DNA of 64,000 nt from Chitinivibrionia bacterium (GTDB taxonomy: Bacteria > Fibrobacterota > Chitinivibrionia > Chitinivibrionales > Chitinivibrionaceae), in the NCBI GenBank assembly GCA_009779925.1, contig WRAZ01000007.1:1-64000 (forward strand), given 5' to 3'. Under the pieces are notes generated by a model. It was not told the origin of the DNA. It saw nothing but the letters and a program-made list of their open reading frames with translations, and searched no databases. The position numbers and the translations under genes were made by a program. Position 1 is the stretch's first letter. Each line of letters opens with the position of its first letter. This document shows positions 25,183 through 34,876 of the stretch, one piece after another.

Positions 25183-25895
25183 ACGGAATTTTTACAATTT
25201 TCGCAAAAGAACTGAAAACCTATTTCATTTCGCCGATTGCATATATTTTTATGATTGTCTATCTGCTTTTGACAAATTTCCTGTTTTTTCAGACGTTCTT
25301 TCTAAACAATCAGGCGGAAATGAGAAGTTATTTTGAGTTTTTGCCTTATATTTTCCTGATTTTCGTACCTGCAATAACAATGCGAACTTGGGCGGAAGAA
25401 AAAAGAAATAAAACATTCGAGCTTTTGCTTACTTTACCGCTCAAAGATACGCAAATTGTGGCGGGAAAATTTTTTGCGGCGATTGCTTTCTTGGCAATTA
25501 CTCTCGCGTGCTCGCTTACCGTTCCCATCACCATAGCGGTAATAGGAAATCCCGATGTCGGCGTAATTATCGGCGGATATTTCGGAGCAATATTGCTTGG
25601 CGCGGCATATATTTCTATAGGAATGTGGATTTCCTCGCTAACCGAAAACCAGATTGTCGCGCTTATCGGCTCAATTGTTGTAATTTTGACGCTTCTGATG
25701 ATAGGACATCCGATTGTGCTTAGTTTTGTGCCGAGCGAATTGGCGCAAATCTTTTCTTTCATCGGACTTTCGGGACGTTTTGAAAGTATCGGCAGAGGAG
25801 TAATTGATAGCCGCGACATCATTTATTATGTCAGCGTAATAGCGTTTTTCCTGTATCTTAACGTTCAATCGCTTCAAAGCAGAAAGTGGGAGTAA
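25179..25895 (+). CDS. ABC transporter permease, GldF-like
   Basis: 238 residues with six predicted membrane segments. MNGIFTIFAKELKTYFISPIAYIFMIVYLLLTNF, then IFVPAITMRTWAEEKRNKTFELLLTLPL is the ABC-2/GldF-NosY type cytoplasmic loop. It forms the channel for the upstream ATPase. The start at 25179 follows AAAGGAGG and overlaps the ATPase stop (ATGA). The frame open from 25128 is rejected as it lies wholly in the ATPase gene and repeat. Confidence 0.88.
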   Translation: MNGIFTIFAKELKTYFISPIAYIFMIVYLLLTNFLFFQTFFLNNQAEMRSYFEFLPYIFLIFVPAITMRTWAEEKRNKTFELLLTLPLKDTQIVAGKFFAAIAFLAITLACSLTVPITIAVIGNPDVGVIIGGYFGAILLGAAYISIGMWISSLTENQIVALIGSIVVILTLLMIGHPIVLSFVPSELAQIFSFIGLSGRFESIGRGVIDSRDIIYYVSVIAFFLYLNVQSLQSRKWE

Positions 25896-25898
25896 AAA

Positions 25899-27593
25899 AT
25901 GAAGAAAAAAAGAAAAAGTTTGAAATTTATAACGATTGTATCCTCCTTAATTGCGCTAGGATACGTAATTGCCGCCAATATTGTATCAAGTAATTTTTTT
26001 GTGCGCACCGACCTAACCGAAAATAAGATTTTCTCTATTTCCGAAACGACAAGAAATCGCCTTAGAGGTTTGCAGGACGTTTTGACGATAGAACTTTATT
26101 TTTCGGACAATTTACCGCAAAATTTAAGACAAGTACAAAGCGAGATCATTGACCTGACAGACGAATTCAGAAGTGTTGCAGGAAGAAACATCAGAGTTGT
26201 TCATAGAAAGCCCGACAGAAACACGCGCGACAGAGAAGAAGCGTTTGCTTTGCGCATTCCTGCGGTAGAAGTCCAAACAATCCAAAGAGACAGACGGGAA
26301 ATGGTGCAAGGATATATGGGAATTGCGCTTCGATACGGTGCAAAGTCAGAGAGCATTCCTTTTGTCCAGACAACCGACAATATCGAGTTTGAGATAGTTC
26401 AGCGCATAATCAGGCTAACCAAACGGGAACTTCCGACCGTGGGAATTATTAAAACCGACACTGCAATGTATGTACCGCCCGAAATTGCACAATGGTATGC
26501 GATGGAAATCCCCGAAGACATCACACACAGGCGTTTCAGAGCGCTTATTCACGCGCTCGAACAACTTTACAACGTAGAATATATAGACCTCACCCAAGTT
26601 GAAAACATCGGAGACCATATCTCAACAATAATAGTCCCCGGCGAAAACGAGGCAAGTTATTTCGTCCATCCGCAGAAAATTTACGCAATAGACCAGTTTC
26701 TGATGCGCGGAGGAAACGTCATTGTTTTAGCACAAAGATTTGCAGTAAATTTGCAGAGAGACGAAAACGTAAGCTTAAGCAACACTCTTTTATACAATAT
26801 GCTTGAAGCGTGGGGAGTTGTTGTAGAACCGAAACTTATACAAGACGCTTCGGCAGGAACTATCCTTGTTCCCACACAAGTAGGCGGCGGAGTGCGAAAC
26901 GTTCCCACTGAATACCCGTTTTGGGTGCGCGTAAACGAAGACGGATTTAACAGAAACGTAGCGCCGCTTGCTGCAATGAGGTCGATAATTTTCCCGTGGG
27001 CGTCGCCTGTTATGGTGTCGCCAAATTTGGATAGCGCAACAATAGCCGACACTTTAATTATGTCGTCGCAATATTCGGTATTGCGAGCAGCGCCGCTAAA
27101 CGAAAATATGCCGCCGCTGAGAATTGCCCCTAATCAAAACTGGGAGTTCTTCTTTGAAAGAGCAATGCAAGACGGCACACTTATGCGCTATCCTATGGCA
27201 ATTCGCTTGTCGGGGAGGATAAACTCAGTTTTCAGCGACACTACATTTATACAACCTTTAGATGAACGAGAATTGCTTCTCTACACCACAAGAGGCACGG
27301 CGATAATTATCGGAAATGCCGATTTTTTAAGTGCCGAAGTAGGAACACCACAAAATTTGCCCTTGCTTATGAATTTGGTAGATTGGCTTACCTTGGACGA
27401 CGACCTGATAACCGTGCGTTCGCGAAATATGATTGACCGCTCGCTTCAGCAATTTAATATGATGGGCGGCGCAAATTTTAACAATGCAACTTTGATAAGA
27501 GTTTTAAATATCGTCCTTATGCCGCTTATCATTGTAATTGTAGGACTTGCTTTGTTCATTAAACGTAAAAAACAACAAAATGAAAGGAAATAA
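25899..27593 (+). CDS. GldG-like ABC transporter auxiliary protein
   Basis: 564 residues with an N-terminal membrane anchor (12-32), a long periplasmic domain beginning with TENKIFSISETTRNRLRGLQDVLTIELYFS (ABC_transp_aux/GldG pattern) and a C-terminal membrane segment near 535-555. In gliding Bacteroidota GldAFG is tied to motility, but homologous sets occur in non-gliders as exporters of unknown substrate. Here the set is followed by a DUF4340 protein, the usual fourth member. The spacing of 3 nt to both neighbours implies one operon. Confidence 0.85.
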   Translation: MKKKRKSLKFITIVSSLIALGYVIAANIVSSNFFVRTDLTENKIFSISETTRNRLRGLQDVLTIELYFSDNLPQNLRQVQSEIIDLTDEFRSVAGRNIRVVHRKPDRNTRDREEAFALRIPAVEVQTIQRDRREMVQGYMGIALRYGAKSESIPFVQTTDNIEFEIVQRIIRLTKRELPTVGIIKTDTAMYVPPEIAQWYAMEIPEDITHRRFRALIHALEQLYNVEYIDLTQVENIGDHISTIIVPGENEASYFVHPQKIYAIDQFLMRGGNVIVLAQRFAVNLQRDENVSLSNTLLYNMLEAWGVVVEPKLIQDASAGTILVPTQVGGGVRNVPTEYPFWVRVNEDGFNRNVAPLAAMRSIIFPWASPVMVSPNLDSATIADTLIMSSQYSVLRAAPLNENMPPLRIAPNQNWEFFFERAMQDGTLMRYPMAIRLSGRINSVFSDTTFIQPLDERELLLYTTRGTAIIIGNADFLSAEVGTPQNLPLLMNLVDWLTLDDDLITVRSRNMIDRSLQQFNMMGGANFNNATLIRVLNIVLMPLIIVIVGLALFIKRKKQQNERK

Positions 27594-27595
27594 AT

Positions 27596-28552
27596 ATGTC
27601 GCCGATTATTAAAAAAGTGCTTTTTTCGGGAGCAATTCTCGCATTGGTTGCAGGAGCAATGCTTTTATCGTCATTTTTGGCAAATACGCAAGAAAAAAGA
27701 CGACTTATTCCGTTTTTTCCGCACTTTGCACAAAACGCGGGAAGAATAGTCCTAACACAAGGCGGACAAACCGCAATTCTGACCCGACAAAACGGCGCGT
27801 GGTTTGTATCTATCGGACAAAGACCTGATAATCTCTATCCTGCGGACAGCGTTAAAGTTATGAGCATAATAACAAAAATCGCCGAAATGACGCCCGATAA
27901 TTTTGTCGGCTCAAACCAAGAAAATTTTGCACAATTCGGCTTTGAAAATGACAGCACGTACTTTGTTCAGATATATGATGTTCACGGAATGCTTGTCGGA
28001 GATTTCATTTTGGGAAACCGAGCAGAAAATTGGCGCTTAAATTTCTTTAGACGAATTGGCGACAACAACGTGTTTCTTGTAAGCGGCGGAATTGGTTTTG
28101 CCTTTAATGTTGACCCAAACGAGTGGCGAATAAGAAGAATTTTCGACTTTAACCCAAGCGACATCGTGCAAATTTCGGCGCGACACACCGACCAAAATTA
28201 CACACTGGCGCTGAACGAAGAGGAAAACTGGATTTTTGCCGCAGACTCCACTATCGCAAATCAACAGGATGTTGTTAATATGATTGGAGAATTTATGCAA
28301 CTGACAGCAAACGATTGGGATTACAGCTATATGATTTCCGACCAAATGGCAGGTCTCAACAATCCGAGCGCCGAATATACTTTCACCCTTAAAGACGGCA
28401 CGGTTCATACGCTTGCAGTGGGTAATATCGATGGCGAAAGACCACGCTTTTTTGTGAGATATAACAATAGTCCGCAAGTAGCGTTTATTTTAAGGTCGCC
28501 TATTTTACGCCTGAGGTTGCAACCTGATTTCAATTTCAGGGATAGTTTTTGA
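27596..28552 (+). CDS. DUF4340 domain protein of the Gld-like operon
   Basis: 318 residues with one N-terminal membrane anchor (about 8-28). Repeated beta-rich modules follow (GRIVLTQGGQTAILTRQNGAWFVS, MTPDNFVGSNQENFAQFGF, NPSDIVQISARHTDQNYTLALNEEENWIF), which is the DUF4340 pattern. The function is unknown; it almost always accompanies GldG-like proteins. Its stop overlaps the TTG start of the next gene. Confidence 0.83.
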   Translation: MSPIIKKVLFSGAILALVAGAMLLSSFLANTQEKRRLIPFFPHFAQNAGRIVLTQGGQTAILTRQNGAWFVSIGQRPDNLYPADSVKVMSIITKIAEMTPDNFVGSNQENFAQFGFENDSTYFVQIYDVHGMLVGDFILGNRAENWRLNFFRRIGDNNVFLVSGGIGFAFNVDPNEWRIRRIFDFNPSDIVQISARHTDQNYTLALNEEENWIFAADSTIANQQDVVNMIGEFMQLTANDWDYSYMISDQMAGLNNPSAEYTFTLKDGTVHTLAVGNIDGERPRFFVRYNNSPQVAFILRSPILRLRLQPDFNFRDSF

Positions 28553-29841
28553 CCCAAAAAGACAATTCGACGAAACAAATTAAGCAGTCCGTTTCTGTAA
28601 AAAGCTGGATACTTTACAGTTGGGCGGACTCAGCTTTCGCCCTTTGTATTTTAGCGGGATTTTTCCCGATACTTTTCAGAAACTACTACCTATCCCCCGA
28701 ACTTGTCGCAGACTCCACCGCAAAACTCGGCTTTGCAAACGGAATTTCAGGAATTATCGCCGCGCTCCTCTGCCCTGTTTTTGCCGCAATAATCGCACAA
28801 AAAGACAGCCGCCAAAAATCGCTTGCCATATTTTCGCTTTTAGGAATTTTTTCGGTTATTTTAATGTATTTTGTGCAAATCGGCGAGCACATTCAAGCGC
28901 TCATTCTCTTTATTATCGCCAATATTTTCTATCGCTTATCAAATATGTGCCACGACACGCTTTTACCTGCCGTAGCTATCCCCAAAAACAGACACAGAAT
29001 TTCGGCAATCGGTTTTTCGGCGGGATATTTGGGCGGCGCAATAATTTTTGCACTGAACATTTTTATGGTATCAAATCCGTCGTTTTTCGGTTTTCACGAT
29101 ACTGTAAGTGCGGCGAAATTCTGCATTCTTATAGCAGGATTATGGTGGTTTGTATTTTCACTTCCGATTTATTTCTCAAAAATTCCCCGTCAGCCGCAAA
29201 ATATAGAAAACAGCGCGCTTAATTCTTTTTGGAAAAGCCTGAAAGAAACAGCAATTTTTGCGTGGAAAAAACCGCAAATCCGCATTTTTCTGATAGCATA
29301 TTGGTTTTACATAGACGGTGTTCACTCTTTTGTAATGATGGCGGCGGATTACGGTTTAACATTAGGTTTTTCGCCTGAGCGGCTTATGGTTTCACTTTTG
29401 GTCGTGCAACTAACAGCCTTTCCGTTTGCCGTAATCGCAGGACTTGCCGCGCACAAATTCGGCGCGAAAAAAATCCTTTTTGTATCAATAGCTATTTACA
29501 CTGCAATAACCCTAAGCGCCGCCTGGACGATGAACTACGAATGGCAATTTACAATGTATTCCGTGCTGATTGGACTTGTACAAGGCGGAATTCAGGCAGT
29601 ATCGCGCTCATATTTTTCAATAATTATCCCTCAAGACAAACAAACCGAGCTCTTCGGTTTATTCAATATGATAGGACGCTTCGCCGTAGCTACAGGTCCT
29701 CTTTTAATAGCCGTCAGCATAGTAATGGCGCAAAATTTAGGCTTTGAAGGTATTACTCCGCAAAGAATAGGCATTTCGTCGCTTGTCCTGCCGTTCACTA
29801 TCGGCTTCATTTTGCTGTTTAAGGTGAAAGACAGAAGGTAA
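28549..29841 (+). CDS. MFS transporter of the UMF1 type
   Basis: 430 residues with 12 predicted membrane segments. SWILYSWADSAFALCILAGFFPILFRNYY is the typical N-terminus of UMF1/Atg22-like transporters, followed by RLSNMCHDTLLPAVA and GAKKILFVSIAIYT. The substrate is unknown; some members carry amino acids or peptides. The start is a TTG at 28549 overlapping the upstream stop, so it seems to be translationally coupled to the Gld-like operon. Confidence 0.85.
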   Translation: MTQKDNSTKQIKQSVSVKSWILYSWADSAFALCILAGFFPILFRNYYLSPELVADSTAKLGFANGISGIIAALLCPVFAAIIAQKDSRQKSLAIFSLLGIFSVILMYFVQIGEHIQALILFIIANIFYRLSNMCHDTLLPAVAIPKNRHRISAIGFSAGYLGGAIIFALNIFMVSNPSFFGFHDTVSAAKFCILIAGLWWFVFSLPIYFSKIPRQPQNIENSALNSFWKSLKETAIFAWKKPQIRIFLIAYWFYIDGVHSFVMMAADYGLTLGFSPERLMVSLLVVQLTAFPFAVIAGLAAHKFGAKKILFVSIAIYTAITLSAAWTMNYEWQFTMYSVLIGLVQGGIQAVSRSYFSIIIPQDKQTELFGLFNMIGRFAVATGPLLIAVSIVMAQNLGFEGITPQRIGISSLVLPFTIGFILLFKVKDRR

Positions 29842-29847
29842 AAAAAC

Positions 29848-30594
29848 TCACCTGACTATTTTCAAATCAAGAACAACATCAGAAAACTCCTCGCAAAGAA
29901 TTTGTGAGACATATTCTTGTTTGCTTGCCAAAAGCGAAAAATCTCTGCTGTTTATCTGTAAACGAGCACAATCTCCTATCACTCTTACTCTAAAATTCGT
30001 AAAACCGAGAGCAAAAAGTTTTGTTTCGCAGTTTTCTATTTTTTTAAGAACTTTTTCGTCGATTTTTTGCCCCGTTTTCACCCTTGTCGCAAGACAGGCG
30101 TATGCAGGTTTTTCGGCGGTAAACAAACCCAATTCCCTCGAATATTCGCGAATTTCGTCTTTGCTAATACCGCAAATTCTTAATGGCGACTTTACGCCGA
30201 ATTCTTGGAGCGCTCTTATTCCTGCACGGTCGGCAATATCGTCAGAGGCGTTTGTGCCGTCGCAGACAAGCGAAAAACCGTCGGCATTTGCTTTTTGAAT
30301 TATCTTTGAAAAAATCAGTTTTTTGCAATAATAACATCTGTCGGGCGGATTTTGGCAAACAGTGCGGTCGCTTAAAACATCGGCTTCGATTATTTCGATA
30401 TTCAATGAAAATTCTTTTGCCAAACGTAAAACGTCTTCGGTTTCAAATTGCGGCTGAAATTGCGATTTTACGTAATATCCTTTTACTGAAACGCCTGCTT
30501 TTTTTGCGGCGCAAATCAGATATGAAGAATCTACTCCGCCGGAAACGGCAACGGCGAAGGCGGGGGGGTCGTTAAAAAATTCGGATAATTGCAT
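29848..30594 (-). CDS. larE: LarE, sacrificial sulfur insertase for the nickel-pincer cofactor
   Basis: 248 residues. PP-loop VAVSGGVDSSYLI, CDGTNASDD and DRCYYCKKLIF are typical. Cys167 in AYACLATRVKTG is at the position of the Cys whose sulfur is consumed in Lactobacillus LarE, so this is the sacrificial type. LarE converts both carboxylates of the LarB product to thiocarboxylates. It is the last gene of larB-larC-larE, 1 nt after larC. Confidence 0.92.
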   Translation of the reverse strand: MQLSEFFNDPPAFAVAVSGGVDSSYLICAAKKAGVSVKGYYVKSQFQPQFETEDVLRLAKEFSLNIEIIEADVLSDRTVCQNPPDRCYYCKKLIFSKIIQKANADGFSLVCDGTNASDDIADRAGIRALQEFGVKSPLRICGISKDEIREYSRELGLFTAEKPAYACLATRVKTGQKIDEKVLKKIENCETKLFALGFTNFRVRVIGDCARLQINSRDFSLLASKQEYVSQILCEEFSDVVLDLKIVR

Positions 30595-30595
30595 T

Positions 30596-31936
30596 TTATT
30601 CGAACACCTGTGTAGGGGCAGGTTTGAAACCTGCCCTTACGTTATCGTTATCGTTATCGGTTTCGGTTATCGCAAACTCCAAAACCGCGCATTTTTTAAC
30701 TTCCGCAAAACTCACACAATGTTTTTTCGCCGCCGTTGCTACGCTTTCGTATTCGGGTTTTGTCTTGCTTATTCCGTAGCCGCTTGATACTTTTATGACT
30801 ATGTTCCCGTATTTTGTTTCTACGGTTTCAGTTTTTGATGAAAGTGTAAGACGATTTTTTTGCGAAATTCTTACGCCGCGGGTTGTTGTGTGCGTTAAAA
30901 TTGCTTTGGCAACCACGTCTTTTTTGTCGGCTTTGGCGAGCGCGGTCAAAATGTGTCCCGGACGTCCTTTTTTCATAACTGTCGGGGTTGCGAAAACGTC
31001 AAGAGCGCCCGCTTCAAAAATTAAATCGTAGGAAAACGCCAATTCTTCTGCGGTAATGTCGTCCAAATTACAGGATATTTCGTAAACGTCGTCGCTGTTT
31101 TGCTCGGTTTCGCCTAAAAATGCTCGAACGCAATTTAATCGCTCGAAACTTCGTTTTCCCATACCATAGCCAATTTTTTCGACGGTCATTACAGACATAT
31201 TGCCAAAGGAATGCGCAAAAGTTTTAAGAAGCGCCGCACCGGTAGGAGTGCAAAGTTCGCCTTTTATTTCGCCGCCGTAAGCGGGTATCCCTTTAAGAAG
31301 ATAAGCCGTCGCAGGAGCAGGAACAGGCAAAACTCCGTGCTGACATTTAACACTGCCGAAACCCACGTGAACGGGTGAAACTGTAATTTTGTCGGGTTTT
31401 ATCGTATCAAGAGCAAGACAACAGCCGACTATATCGCAAACTGCGTCCAACGTTCCGACTTCGTGAAAATGAACGTGAGAAACCTCTCTGCCGTGAACAA
31501 ATGCCTCCGCCTCAGCCAAAGCAGAATAAACTTCTGTCGCCTTTTCTTTAACGTTTTCAGGAATATCCAAAGAATAAATGAGCGATTTTATACATTCCAA
31601 AGACGAATGATTGTGTTCGTTATGGTGATGGTGTTCTTCGTGATGGTTATGATGTTTGTGGTCGTGGTCGTGATAGCGATTGTTTGCGTTGTGCGGGCGA
31701 CCAGAGGCGGTCGCCCCTACGGCATCGCCTTCAATAATGCCATTTACAATAACGTCTATTCCGCTACCGACTATGCCGCATTTTTCTCTTTTTACCGCTT
31801 TTACAACAGTGTTTTCCAAACCGATTGCGTTCATTTTTTCTATGAATTTTTTCGGGTCGGGGCAAAGTTCCATTAAAGCCGCCATAAGCATATCGCCTGC
31901 CGCTCCCATATCGCATTCTATATACAAATTTTTCAT
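30596..31936 (-). CDS. larC: LarC, nickel insertase of the nickel-pincer cofactor
   Basis: 446 residues in one frame; the Lactobacillus gene needs a frameshift to make the full protein. YIECDMGAAGDMLMAALMEL starts the protein. A His-rich stretch (about 88-115; HDHDHKHHNHHEEHHHH) is likely to hold nickel, and FHEVGTLDAVCDIVG and PTGAALLK follow. Two GTAGGGGC repeats are coding: one gives AVGATASGRP just before the His-rich part, the other supplies nearly the last residues (VRAGFKPAPTQ), so the native C-terminus has been replaced. Confidence 0.93.
   Translation of the reverse strand: MKNLYIECDMGAAGDMLMAALMELCPDPKKFIEKMNAIGLENTVVKAVKREKCGIVGSGIDVIVNGIIEGDAVGATASGRPHNANNRYHDHDHKHHNHHEEHHHHNEHNHSSLECIKSLIYSLDIPENVKEKATEVYSALAEAEAFVHGREVSHVHFHEVGTLDAVCDIVGCCLALDTIKPDKITVSPVHVGFGSVKCQHGVLPVPAPATAYLLKGIPAYGGEIKGELCTPTGAALLKTFAHSFGNMSVMTVEKIGYGMGKRSFERLNCVRAFLGETEQNSDDVYEISCNLDDITAEELAFSYDLIFEAGALDVFATPTVMKKGRPGHILTALAKADKKDVVAKAILTHTTTRGVRISQKNRLTLSSKTETVETKYGNIVIKVSSGYGISKTKPEYESVATAAKKHCVSFAEVKKCAVLEFAITETDNDNDNVRAGFKPAPTQVFE
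30612..30640. repeat. GTAGGGGC repeat at the 3' end of larC
   Basis: GTAGGGGCAGGTTTGAAACC continuing to TGCCCTTAC is a near-perfect palindrome. It lies in the final codons of larC and encodes VRAGFKPAPTQ on the minus strand. Confidence 0.8.
31695..31720. repeat. GTAGGGGC repeat within larC
   Basis: Minus strand GTAGGGGCGACCGCCTCTGG continuing to TCGCCC. It encodes VGATASGRP in frame just upstream of the His-rich segment. Confidence 0.8.
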
Positions 31937-31937
31937 T

Positions 31938-32690
31938 TTAACTGCCTATTCGATTTATCATACTCGCCAAATATCCCGCGCCAAAACCGTTGTCAATATT
32001 CACAACACTAACGCCGCTCGCGCAAGAATTAAGCATTGTCAAAAGCGCCGAAACACCTCCAAACGACGCGCCGTAGCCGATTGAAGTCGGCACTGCAATA
32101 ACAGGGCAATCCACCAAACCGCCGACAACGCTCGCCAAAGCGCCTTCCATTCCCGCCACCGCAACAACCGCTTTTGCGTCCATAAGAATATCAAGTTTTG
32201 ACAAAAGTCGATGAAGCCCCGCAACGCCGACGTCGTACATTCGCTCAACGCGACACCCTAAAACTTCCGCCGTTATCGCCGCCTCTTCCGCAACGGGAAT
32301 GTCTGTTGTTCCGCCCGTCGCAACGACCACGTAGCCATTTGCGGTTGGAACTTCTGCTCTTGCGACAATTCCAAGCGGCGCCTCAGAATTATATTCGAGG
32401 GGTATGTTTTTTTGAATTTCTGTAGCATTTTCGGCTGTCAAGCGAGTGATAAGGATATTTTTTCTGCCGTTTTCGAGCATTTTTTCTACAATCCCGACAA
32501 TTTGTTCACTTGTTTTGCTCTGCCCGAAAATTACTTCGTGAATCCCTTGGCGTATTTCGCGGTGGTTGTCGATTTTGGCAAATCCTAAATCGCTGTATGG
32601 CGACATTTTCAGTTGAAGCATTGCCTCGTCAATCGACATTTTTCCATCTTTTACACTCAATAATGTTTCGTAAATTTTTGCTTTATCCAT
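31938..32690 (-). CDS. larB: LarB, NaAD carboxylase/hydrolase for the nickel-pincer cofactor
   Basis: 250 residues. The N-terminal third is helical. The C-terminal two thirds have the PurE-like pattern VVATGGTTDIPVAEEAAITAEVLGC, AVAGMEGALASVVGGLVDCPVIAVPTSIGYG and NIDNGFGAGY. LarB carboxylates and cleaves nicotinic acid adenine dinucleotide to start the cofactor. It is followed directly by larC and larE. No larA (lactate racemase) lies in the window, so the client enzyme is elsewhere. Confidence 0.93.
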   Translation of the reverse strand: MDKAKIYETLLSVKDGKMSIDEAMLQLKMSPYSDLGFAKIDNHREIRQGIHEVIFGQSKTSEQIVGIVEKMLENGRKNILITRLTAENATEIQKNIPLEYNSEAPLGIVARAEVPTANGYVVVATGGTTDIPVAEEAAITAEVLGCRVERMYDVGVAGLHRLLSKLDILMDAKAVVAVAGMEGALASVVGGLVDCPVIAVPTSIGYGASFGGVSALLTMLNSCASGVSVVNIDNGFGAGYLASMINRIGS

Positions 32691-32696
32691 AAATTT

Positions 32697-34454
32697 CTAT
32701 CCTTCTTTTTTAACCTCGTCTATCATATTTAAAATTGCATTTTCAAACTTTTTTGTAAAGCCTATTTGGTCGCAGAGAACGGAATTCAGCATTTTTTCAC
32801 GAAGATTTTGCTTAATTTCCAATAACTTTTTTGTATCGGACGCCAAATTTTTTGAGATTTCTACAAAATCATCTTCATCTTTTGCTATAAACTCGGGATG
32901 CCCGACGGCGGTAAGAATACTTGCACTTACGCGAGAAACGTGCCTGTCGCCCAAAATTGTTATTACGGGAACGCCCATCAAAAGCGCTTCACAAGTTGTT
33001 GTTGTGCCGTTGTAGGGGAAGCAGTCAAGTGCAATATCCATATTTGCGTATTGCATTAAATGCTTTTCTACAATTCCTACTGTAAGTCCTCTAAAAATTA
33101 TTTTTTCCTTATCAAGCCCAAACTCCGCAAAGCGGGAAAGCATAGACTGACAAAGCGCAGGATCGTTAAAAGATCTATACTTTAAAAACAATTTTGCATT
33201 CGGCACGGAATTTACAACTCTCGCCCATAATTTAACGGTTTTATCTGTGTATTTTGTAGGGTTATTAAAAGAGCCAAAAACAATTTCCCTGTTTTCAAAA
33301 CTCCGAAAATCACAAGAAGCAAACGGTAAAATCGGAGAATAACACAAAAAACAATCGTCGATTTTATATAGTTTCTCGCTATGGAAATTTTGTGCGTCAG
33401 TCGGCTCGCTTACATCATCAGTAATTCTATAGTCAATCGATTTTAATCCGGTAGTGTTCGGATATCCGCAATATGTTACTTGCAACGGCGCAGGTCGCAA
33501 TCCAAACACGTTCAAAGAATTATTTCCCGTATGCCCCGACAAATCAAAGAAGACAGAAATTTTTTCCTCTTTAATCAAATCCGCAATTTGCAGATGATTC
33601 ATATTTGTAACATCATGCCAAGAATGTACATAACCCTTAAATTCCTTCGAAATATTATCTAACACTCTTACATGCGCAAAAAGATGGATTTCAAACTTGC
33701 CTTTATCGTAATTTTTGAAAAAGCCTCTTACAAAATATGAAACAGAATGATTACAAAAATCCGCCGAAATAAATCCGAGTTTTATTTTATCTGTAGCCGG
33801 AAATACAGAACGTTGCACAACGCTTTCTCCCTCAAAAATATTTCGATATTTTTGATAATATACAAAACATTCTTCGCGGCTTATTTCAATATAATTGGAA
33901 AACGATACAAGATTCGACGCAAAATTTTCATTTTTAGGGTTAAGAACCAACGCCTTTTTGTATGCAGCATACGCATCTTTGTATAAACAGGCATTTGAAA
34001 AAGCAAGTGCCATATTATTATAAACATGCGGCCAATCCGGATTTATTTTCAGAATCAATTTAAATACATTTGCAGAAGAAATCGGGTTTCCCATAACCCT
34101 GAAAATATTTCCTATATCATTAAGCACTTCAATATTTTCAGGCTCAATAGTTATTATTTTTTGCAATACGCATAACGCATCCGAGCGAAAATTCAAATCT
34201 CTCAACAAAATAGAATAAATGCGTAGAAAGCCGACATCGTTTTCAAACCCTTTATCATAAGCTTTTTTTAAAAGCGGTAAAGCGACTGTTTTTTTATCCG
34301 AACCTTTAAGTATTTCCAGCATTCCTTTTGCGAAAAAGAACTCCGCTTCTTCACCGAAATTTTTTTGTGCCGAAATTAGAAGCCGCTCTGCCAATTCCAA
34401 ATTTTTTTTATTGATTGCCTGCCATATTTGAGAAAAAACTTGTGCATCTTTCAT
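32697..34454 (-). CDS. TPR-containing GT41 (O-GlcNAc transferase-like) protein
   Basis: 585 residues. The first ~200 are TPR-like helices (ALCVLQKIITIEPENIEVLNDIGNIFRVMG and VFKLILKINPDWPHVYNNMALAF are clear repeats). The rest is an OGT/SPINDLY domain: LGFISADFCNHSVSYFVRGF with the likely base His, VFFDLSGHTGNNSL, PLQVTYCGYPNTTGL, FGSFNNPTKYT and ALDCFPYNGTTTTCEALLMGVPVI. It probably glycosylates proteins in the cytoplasm with UDP-GlcNAc or a related donor. It lies 6 nt upstream of larB on the same strand, but a functional link is not evident. Confidence 0.9.
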   Translation of the reverse strand: MKDAQVFSQIWQAINKKNLELAERLLISAQKNFGEEAEFFFAKGMLEILKGSDKKTVALPLLKKAYDKGFENDVGFLRIYSILLRDLNFRSDALCVLQKIITIEPENIEVLNDIGNIFRVMGNPISSANVFKLILKINPDWPHVYNNMALAFSNACLYKDAYAAYKKALVLNPKNENFASNLVSFSNYIEISREECFVYYQKYRNIFEGESVVQRSVFPATDKIKLGFISADFCNHSVSYFVRGFFKNYDKGKFEIHLFAHVRVLDNISKEFKGYVHSWHDVTNMNHLQIADLIKEEKISVFFDLSGHTGNNSLNVFGLRPAPLQVTYCGYPNTTGLKSIDYRITDDVSEPTDAQNFHSEKLYKIDDCFLCYSPILPFASCDFRSFENREIVFGSFNNPTKYTDKTVKLWARVVNSVPNAKLFLKYRSFNDPALCQSMLSRFAEFGLDKEKIIFRGLTVGIVEKHLMQYANMDIALDCFPYNGTTTTCEALLMGVPVITILGDRHVSRVSASILTAVGHPEFIAKDEDDFVEISKNLASDTKKLLEIKQNLREKMLNSVLCDQIGFTKKFENAILNMIDEVKKEG

Positions 34455-34478
34455 TTGATTGCCCCGCCATTTTAATTG

Positions 34479-34691
34479 TTAATTATTAAAAATCATTCCC
34501 AGCGACAGCGCCGTAATAAACGCCAAAAACAGATAAAAAAGGATACCGTTTAAGAAACGCTCGCCCTTGGACTGCGATGCGGACGCTTTTGCTTCCTTGC
34601 TTTCTCTTTTTATGTGCGCTATAAAATTTTTTATGGTAAAAATAAGGATTACCACGCCTGTTATTTTTATTAAAATTGTTGAAATATCCAC
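34479..34691 (-). CDS. Small two-helix membrane protein
   Basis: 70 residues. Two hydrophobic segments (about 4-20 and 48-66) flank a basic, Ser/Ala/Lys-rich loop. No family recognised. A GTG at 34691 is preferred as start because GGAGAGG lies 7 nt upstream; the open frame continues further to 34748 without a good site. It lies upstream of the GT41 gene with a 24-nt gap and might be co-transcribed. Confidence 0.5.
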   Translation of the reverse strand: MDISTILIKITGVVILIFTIKNFIAHIKRESKEAKASASQSKGERFLNGILFYLFLAFITALSLGMIFNN

Positions 34692-34876
34692 GTTTTCACC
34701 TCTCCGAATAAATAAAATTTCACATAAATATAATATTTTTCCGCACATTGTTTGTACATTTTATTATATTATCACCGATTTAATTGTCAAAAATCTTCTT
34801 TTCACAGGTTTTTTATCCAATTTATGAGAATTTTTTTTGAAAAACAGCAATAACATTTTTAGTATTAGGTGGTTCA

